Below, one piece after another: positions 57,580-64,000 of a DNA stretch of 64,000 nt. Source of the stretch: Misgurnus anguillicaudatus (taxonomy: Eukaryota > Chordata > Actinopteri > Cypriniformes > Cobitidae); contig NC_073356.2 of the NCBI RefSeq assembly GCF_027580225.2, positions 682,001-746,000 of the forward strand, written 5' to 3'. Each line of letters begins with the position of its first letter. Within the stretch, counting starts at the first letter, position 1. The notes under the pieces were generated by a model. That model was not told where the DNA came from. It saw nothing but the letters and a program-made list of their open reading frames with translations, and made no database searches. A program made the position numbers and the translations under genes.

Positions 57580-58340
57580 GTAATGGTAAGAAAAGCCATG
57601 TTTGAGAATGACAGATCCTAAGGATGTCATGTAAATTGAGAAGAGCAGTGGCCCAAGGCACCCCAGTAGTGAGATCATGAGACTCAGAGACCTCTCCCCT
57701 CCAGGATACCCTGACTCACTTACCTGACTCGAACTACTGGAGAACTGTTCCTAAAACACCCCTGTGGGTTGACAAGAGAATGCCATGGTTAACTGTGTCA
57801 AAAGCAGCAGACAGGTCCAACAGGATTAGAACTGAGGACTTTGAGGCTGCTCTCCCTACTGAAAAATCCAGCTAAGACCAGCATAAGCTGGTGAGCTGGT
57901 TTTAGCTGGTCCCCAGCTTGGTTTTAGCTGCTTTTGCTGGTGTAGGAAGCTGGTTTTGCTGGTGTAGCAAGCTGGTCTAGGTGTGTTTTGGTCAAATTTT
58001 AAGCTGGTCTAGCTGGACTTAGCTGGTCATGCTGGAATACCAGCTGGCCCACCAGCATGACCAGCTTTGTCAGGCTGGGAGGACCAGCATAAGCCACCTT
58101 AAACCAGCTAAAACCAGCTACCAGCTTAGGCTGGTTTTAGCTGGATTTTTCAGTAGGGTTGACTTACTTAGTGCTTCAATAACAGAAAGAAGGACAGTTT
58201 CTGTGGAGTGGCCACTAAAATCCAGACTGGTGGCTGTTCAGAAGGATATTCTGTAAGAGATAAGAGCTGGTCATAAACAACATGCTTGAGTGTCTTAGCA
58301 ATGAATGGAAAAACATTCAGTCCTGTCAGTGATCATTAAT
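57580..58340 (-). pseudogene. Rex1/CR1-like LINE fragment (reverse transcriptase)
   Basis: The - strand encodes, with frame changes, HSTETVLLSVIEALSKS (about 58220-58165), [23 protein letters not shown] (about 57845-57775) and LGPLLFSIYMTSLGSVI (about 57655-57605), the RT blocks of the CR1/Rex1 group. The sequence differs from the L2 copies (DTVNH and FSIYMTSLG against DTIDH and FSLYMLPLG). A MITE interrupts it at 57854. Short and dead. Confidence 0.75.
57854..58158. mobile_element. Palindromic MITE rich in GCTGGT
   Basis: Ends CCCTACTGAAAAATCCAGCT and its complement. The interior consists of dozens of CTGGT/ACCAG words, many of them as GCTGGTTTTAGCTGG. The LINE reading frame continues on both sides, which proves the insertion. 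305 bp. Confidence 0.88.
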
Positions 58341-58907
58341 AGCAGGGGCAGTCTCACATGCCTTCACACCCAGCAGTAATACTTTCAGCATCCCTTCTCT
58401 TCCCCATCTCCTCCATTACTGTTCTCTTTCCTCTGTGCAGTTCTGTTACAGGGGTTGAACTTGGTGCTCGAGACCCGGCCTCAGGTTCATTCTCTCTGAA
58501 GGTTCTGTTTACATCCTGTTTAGAGCTCCCTTTGATGCTAAAGCTCTAAAGAGGGTTTCCTGGCAGCCATATGATGATGTTATTGATTGTCTCCAGAAAT
58601 GCAACAGATGATTTGTCAAATTTAAGTAAAATAATCCCATCATTTAATCTATAGCAGCATAGTTTGTTTCAAGCTTTACTAATGTGCCCATTACACAAAT
58701 ACTAATTTAAAACATAAAGATACATAATTTACACATTTATTATGTGTGCTGTCTGTTGACTTGTGGCCTATTTGCTGCTTTTTCTGACAAAAATCCACCC
58801 TTCTGCTTAAGAAAGGTATGTCTCAGTGTAATAGTGTACAATAATAATGACATGATAGTTATCCATTTTGGTAGCAAGTTCCCCAAATGGTGGTACAGTA
58901 TATAACA
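58341..58907. other. Intergenic, no gene seen
   Basis: About 570 bases; the 63-aa frame at 58358 has no recognisable domain. Confidence 0.35.
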
Positions 58908-58978
58908 CTGGAACTTTCTTTCCGTGTTATAACCTTTGCACTAGCAACACACCGCTCTACCAATTGAGCTACAGGAAC
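58908..58978 (-). tRNA. tRNA-like pseudogene
   Basis: On the - strand, GTTCCTGTAGCTCAATTGGT is followed by AGAGCGGTGTGTTGCTAGTG and GGTTATAACACGG. The A box (TAGCTCAATTGG, 58971-58960) and D-arm are good. The B box/T-arm (expected GGTTCGANTCC) is degraded and no acceptor stem closes, so it is a pseudogene or the head of a tRNA-derived SINE. Confidence 0.5.
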
Positions 58979-59070
58979 ACTCAAATACAGCCAAGTATTT
59001 AAATAAAAATATCCAAGCCCATGGAATTTAAAGCTCGGGTGAATTAAAAATACATCCGAATGTGAGCTGC

Positions 59071-60710
59071 TGTCACAGGGTGACTTTTATAGGGCGGAAC
59101 CGAAAATGGCGAAACTTGGTTCCGCCTGAAGATGGTTTCCGCCCGGACCAAATTTTAAAAGAACCCCAGTACTTCCTGGTTTCCAGGGCAACGCAATCGG
59201 GACCTTACGAGCCACAGGTGAAACAAATTAAATAAGCAAATTGTGATTGGAGGCTGTGTGAGGATGAAACGTATAAAAAGCTCTGCAGAAACACGAGTAG
59301 ACAGCGATTGACACGGGGAAAGCTCCTTCGCCAAGGGCAGATAGAAGACATGCACCTTTTGAAGAGCCCGAACGCTCTGTTGATCCGGGGATCGCTGGGA
59401 AGCGAGCAGAAAGAGGACAGACCCACAGGAGGCGAAAGAAAGGTATGCTGTGGATCATCTACAGGAGCCCCCCCCCGAAGAGTTTTCGTTTGGTGCTGGT
59501 TGTTTGCGCTTGTTGTGCTGTTTTTCCTCTCAGGCTGAAGCTGGCGTGGCTGTGTGGGACGAAGTAAACCATAGTGGCTGGAAGACGATTGGACATTACT
59601 GGAAACTGAAATGAAACAAAAGGAGAAGCGGAGTCTAGCGTGAGTGTTTGCTATACTGAGGATATTGTGGCGTAAGTGAAATTGCTGTGCAACCCTGTTG
59701 GGGGAAGAAACGCCTCGTTCTGTGTGGCTGGAAATAATCGCCTGTGTGGATCAAAGAGGAGAACATTAGAGAAGATCTTACAGTAATTGTGAGTATGAAA
59801 CATTGAGTTTGGGACACGCTGTATACTAACCTGTTTTGTAGCAAACGACTCCGTGAAAAGTAGGACGGCCCTACCCCTGAACAGTGTGGTGGGTGAGCCG
59901 GAGGAAGACAAACTGGGGCTACCACAGCAACGTGAACGCTGACTAGGCCGTGCTAAACACCGTCTAACGGACTCCGGCGAAGTGGAGGAAGACGGGGCGC
60001 CCTAAATGTTCACTTGAGTGCGGTGGGCGAGTCTGTGTTGTTGTGGAAATTTCACTTTGACGTGGTGCTGTGTGTGTATTGTCAGAAAACCCCTGCCTTC
60101 GCTAACCTCGCCCTGGGAGAACGAAAAGGCTGCCGGTTTCAGTCGTTATTACCTGACATATGCTGTGGGCAAGCCCTTGATGTGAGCATTACCGTGGTGA
60201 GAGAAACCAGCAGTATAAATAACTGATCTTTGTGTCCCAGCCCGCAGCCTGTAGAGAGAGAGAGAACGAGAAGCCTACCTGTACCGTACTTACTGTACGT
60301 TGTCCCAAGTGGAGAGGTGAGAGACATCAGCAGTCTGAATAACCGATCCTTGTGTTCCAACCTGCAGCCTGTAGAGAGAAAGAGAACGAGAAACCTACCT
60401 GTACCGTACTTATTGTACGTTGTCCCAAGTTAGAGAGCCAGCAGCCTGTGGAGAGAGAACCCTGAACGCTACCAGGGAAATGACTGCCCGTAAAGGGAAA
60501 AAAGTAGCGAACCTGAAGAGGCCGTTATTTTAAGTTCCCCCTTTTTCCCTCCCCTATTTATCTTTTAAATAATTTAAATAAAAGTGTATTTTAATTTTAC
60601 TCTTATCTGGTGTGTCTGGTCATTGGGGTGGCTTTGGGAACCTCCTCGAGGTGGAAATTAAAAAAGGGGCGTGACCTCATTAACATCTGGGTCCACCCTG
60701 ACCTGTGACA
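59071..60710 (+). mobile_element. Solo LTR, 1.64 kb, TSD CTGC
   Basis: Starts TGTCACAGGGTGAC and ends CCTGACCTGTGACA, the TG...CA ends of an LTR with an 8-bp inverted terminal motif TGTCACAG. A 4-bp TSD CTGC lies at 59067-59070 and 60711-60714. AATAAA at about 60577 and a GT-rich stretch are near the right end, which suggests the + orientation. No internal retroelement sequence, so recombination between LTRs probably removed it. A 4-bp TSD fits Gypsy or BEL/Pao type elements; the superfamily is not decided. None of the small frames inside is a gene. Confidence 0.85.
60197..60436 (+). repeat. Two tandem 120-bp units inside the solo LTR
   Basis: Copies at 60197-60316 and 60317-60436 have an offset of exactly 120 and share GTGAGAGA, GCAGCCTGTAGAGAGA, CCTACCTGTACCGTACTTA and GTACGTTGTCCCAAGT. 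I did not see the duplication in the 27608 copy. Confidence 0.92.
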
Positions 60711-60714
60711 CTGC

Positions 60715-62146
60715 CATATATGAATGAAAGTGCTAACAAATAGCTTTAGCTAGGTATTATAGTATAAACCTCCTGGTCTCTAACCATTTCAGCAATCATT
60801 ACACAAAAAACCAAAACAAAGCAAAGAGCTTCACGTTCTGGCCAAAATTAGGAAAAAAATCAAACACATCTCCATGGAAAAACAGCAGAAGAACAGGAAG
60901 ATGTGCAGTAAATGCAAGCCAAGCTCTTTTGCAAGCACTGCTCTTGTCCAAACACAACAACTCGCAATGAGTTTAGAGTACTGAACTGGTGATACAGTAG
61001 GTGAGAGAAAAATGATTGCACTGTTTCTGGGGTTCACACTATGTTTCTGTATTATGTATTTAATCATTCAGTCATGTTCAACCAAAGTCTTTCATCCCTG
61101 TGCACTCTTGTTATCTGGGCTAAATTGAAATGAGGGTATTAAACGCTGGCTTATCATACCAGAGTCGTTGATCAAGGAGAAATAAATTGTGACAGCATGG
61201 ATTTACATTGCTCAACCCTTCCTGTAACGTGCAGAGATTGTTATTTTTGTGATGATGTTTACAGGCTATTTTGTAATAGTCCTTCATGTTAGCAAAGTTA
61301 ACCGTAATTGCAAGGTGTTTGGTTTCATTGATTAATTTATATTTAATTTACTTTGGGCCATGGTTAGACATCTATTAAATTTTAACTGACTGTGACTTAC
61401 TTTTAAACGTGATGTTACGTTGTATTACATACAATAACACTCTGGCCTGGTGTGTAGCAAAGTCTTATTCAAACAGTAACGTGAGGTTTTAGATCCGCAG
61501 TACAAATGTCTTTACAAGTACCAATTTTCTTTTTGTCTCTTGTTTATTGTAATTACATCTGTGTATTATCAGCCTCATTGCTTTCACATAGACATATAAA
61601 ACACCGCTCAGATTTGCTATTGTGTACATAAATGCCACCTTAGTATAACAAAGAAAATAGAAACACTCACTTTACAGTCAGACGTCCGTTTATCCCTGCA
61701 TCCTCCACACAAACGCGTCCCCTGCACAATATCTCCACAGACGTGCTGCCTCAGCTCTTGGAGCTTGTGCTCGTAAGCTGAAACACATCTTTGAAATAAG
61801 CACGCGCAAAGAGCCCCGAAACATTCACAAAACAAACGTTCATATCCTTATCTGATGCAGAAATGTTATAAAGAAAGCACACAGCGAGAGTAGAGGCACT
61901 ATCAGTCCGGGCTTCTCTATGCAGCAGAGGCTGATGGTTGCGGCGTCTTCCCCGGGCTCCTCTACTCAGCCGAAGCCCAGGCTCTGGCCTACTCCTCGAG
62001 CTTCTGTTCCTTCATCTGCCTGAGCTCTTTGCTGTATTGTGGCTCATAAAGGTGCAATGAACAGCGGATTAGAGCATCACGCTTGCGAAATCACCCTCTT
62101 CTATATCATATTGATTAACTTCCGCTGTTATTGTAACACAAAGTCT
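60715..62146. other. Intergenic; one speculative exon
   Basis: About 1.4 kb with no transposon hallmarks. On the - strand, 61777-61671 is bounded by tttcag and gtgagt and reads YEHKLQELRQHVCGDIVQGTRLCGGCRDKRTSDCK, an open 107-base stretch with Cys pairs. I do not recognise the protein; this may be chance. Confidence 0.25.
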
Positions 62147-62151
62147 GTTTA

Positions 62152-62797
62152 TGTCATGATTTTGGTTTTACTGACTGCTGTATTTTGGTTTCTCTGTTTG
62201 TGTTTTTGTGTTGACAGTTTCACTCGTGCACGTCTCTGTCACTGGTGTCATTAGTGTCATCTCCTTCACCTGCGTCCCTCACCTGCAGTTCATTTGATGG
62301 CCAATCGGTTCAGTATTTAATCCCTGTGTGTTTTTTGGTTCATTACAAGTTCGTCTGTGTATGTTCTCACCAGCTACTAGCTTTGCTAGTTTCTAGTCTT
62401 GTCTTGTCGTGTGTTTTGGATATTTCTAGTCTGTTTATATATTATTTTCAACCCCTAATCTGTGCTCTCTGCTGCCCAAGATTTATTCTGAGACTCTGTG
62501 TTTGCTGACGGCTCCCTGAACTTTTGTCATCTGTCAATTTATTACTACTACGGAACCCTTGTTGTGTTGTGGATTATTACAATTGTTGTAAGATACTCTC
62601 TCCCACCGTTCGCTTGTCTGGCCGGAGCCCGAACGTGTGTGGTTCATCGCCCCAGTGTCTGTGTGTGCTCCCCGCCTCCAGCCGTCTGCCCCGGAGTGGC
62701 CATTGCGCCCAGACGTGCTACTGTCTGTTAACTTCATTATTATTTAAATAAACTTTCTGTTATCCGCACTGGGATATTCTGTGTTTTCTGCCTGACA
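62152..62797 (+). mobile_element. Solo LTR, 646 bp, TSD GTTTA
   Basis: Starts TGTCATGATTTTGG and ends TTCTGCCTGACA (TG...CA, inverted TGTCA/TGACA). Exact 5-bp TSD GTTTA at 62147-62151 and 62798-62802. A TATA-like GTATTTAAT lies near 62313 and AATAAA near 62748, placing the poly(A) signal about 50 bases before the right end, so the LTR reads +. No internal region. The frames 62245-62751 lie wholly inside it and are not genes. Confidence 0.85.
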
Positions 62798-62802
62798 GTT
62801 TA

Positions 62803-64000
62803 GCTTAGCTTAGCATAAAGATGGCGGCTGATCGTTTCTTTTTCGTCTGTGTTCGTATATTTTCGTAAGTCCCACCCACTGACCTGTAATAGGTCTTTCG
62901 CGTGAGTGGGTCCCACCCATAGCCCCACCTTTGAAAAATGAGGAATGAGTGTCTCTAGTCTTTCACCCTCAACAGAGATACAGCATTTCCTTCTTTCAAT
63001 GACGCAAAATGACGATTTTTACATCATTGAAAGAAGGAAGTGCCTCACTGAAATGAGCATTTCTCCCGTCTCATGAGAAACTGAGGGAATGATCCACGAC
63101 CATTTAAAAACATGACTGGGGTTCTAACGATGCAAATGGGTGAAATTTCCCTTTAAATGCCATACCCTACCTAAGTAATGTTGCTGACCGTGTATTTTTA
63201 CAAAGCTAATATCATCTCAAACAGAGTTTCTTACAACATTTCTGCTTACTTTCCAAATACAAAGACAGGTGTGGAATTTCCTTCAGAAAAAAGAAAACTC
63301 ATAAAACACAAATGTGCTCAGGTGTTTTAATAAAGGAAATATAATAAAAGATTTTTATTCATCACTCATTAGCTGCTCCATTGTCACTTTAAAATTCTTT
63401 TTTTATTAAAATGTAAATCATTGTAATAGTGGCCACTTTACCAATATTGAATAATACTCAATACTATACTATTATAATGTGAACTACTGTTGAACATAAT
63501 TTAACGAAAAACATGTGTGACATTAATTTAAAACTGAGGGCTATATATACACGGGTATTTTAATACAAAATCTGTGCTAAAACGTGCTTTGAAGCACTGT
63601 CAAGAGCATGCCAAACCCATAAGTGTCGATATAACTCTGTTTGGCCAACATGGCCTTACAGTTCGAAGCCTGAGAAAAGGTTAATACCGGTTCAACAGGT
63701 AATAATATGGGGCACCGAGGAAGAGTGCAGAGATTCGCCTCATATTAACAAATGAGATTGCGGCACTAAATCTGAGAAATAGTGCGATCTACTATGTCAC
63801 AAGCCAAAATCTCTGGTTTCAAAATATCTGGCTACAGCAGCCAAATAGTTCAAAAAAGTGAAATTGATTATCCTGATTCATAATCTGTTTATCCCAGAAT
63901 GATACTGTAAAAAAGCTAAGATTTCCTTGCTTTTATTAAAGCACACAAGATGCTTTGTGAAACAAAGATGTTAAGTGTCCCAAGTTTGAATAATGAAAAT
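62803..64000. other. Intergenic; half of a hairpin element
   Basis: An inverted repeat, TTCCTTCTTTCAATGA at 62986 and TCATTGAAAGAAGGAA at 63024, surrounds a 20-base loop. GGGTGAAATTTCCCTTTAA at 63140-63157 looks like the right end of a TTAA-type hairpin element, with no left end visible. From 63160 to the window end the sequence is AT-rich and anonymous. Confidence 0.4.

Noticed and set aside
57856..58160. Possible Chi-like or recombination signal because of many GCTGGT words
   Set aside because: Chi is a bacterial signal. The words belong to a bounded palindromic MITE.
62245..62751. Three overlapping + strand frames of 75-87 aa with hydrophobic stretches
   Set aside because: All lie within the solo LTR bounded by an exact TSD.

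Overview
The window looks like fish nuclear DNA, most likely from a cyprinid. It is AT-rich and intron-bearing, and it carries fish-type repeats: L2 LINEs ending in GAATT repeats, hAT, PIF/Harbinger and TTAA-target DNA transposons, hairpin MITEs, solo LTRs and long TG/CA runs. No repeat library could be searched, so family names rest on encoded protein motifs, terminal inverted repeats (TIRs) and target-site duplications (TSDs) read by eye. I see no prokaryotic features and no CRISPR array.

One host protein gene is clear: a TMEM200-family two-pass membrane protein, closest to TMEM200B, on the + strand with its coding sequence at 15357-16550. Its last exon appears to start at 15315. A candidate non-coding first exon with a TATA box lies near 12690-13063, and the 3' UTR probably ends just after 17617. 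A possible short exon at 61671-61777 is speculative.

Almost everything else is mobile DNA in nested stacks. (1) 1-11320: an I/Nimb-type LINE on the - strand (gag-like ORF1, endonuclease, reverse transcriptase, RNase H) is split by a hAT-like element (4542-10869), which itself holds a two-gene PIF/Harbinger transposon (5584-10014) whose transposase and MADF/Myb-like genes both look intact. (2) 11326-12134: a hAT with a MITE inside. (3) 17684-18133 and 22914-26023: two hAT-like elements with GTAAC-rich ends. (4) 21099-22619 and 26741-29165: 5'-truncated L2 copies, the second carrying a solo LTR. (5) 31999-42890: a seven-level nest, L2 > THAP/DDE (ISL2EU-like) transposon > TTAA hairpin element > L2 > TTAA element > hAT > hAT. 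(6) 43460-46438: an old L2 with a hAT, then a TTAA element. (7) 46443-49228: a quiet stretch with few repeat hallmarks. (8) 49903-53798: a TTAA-flanked element full of L2 pieces, one carrying a 128-130 bp minisatellite also found in the 32 kb L2. (9) 54600-62797: more TTAA and MITE elements, a second LINE type (Rex1/CR1-like), a tRNA-like pseudogene and two solo LTRs.

The two genes of the Harbinger element form a functional pair by family precedent: a DDE nuclease and a DNA-binding partner thought to recognise the element ends. None of the LINE copies is intact, and no other complete transposase is visible.
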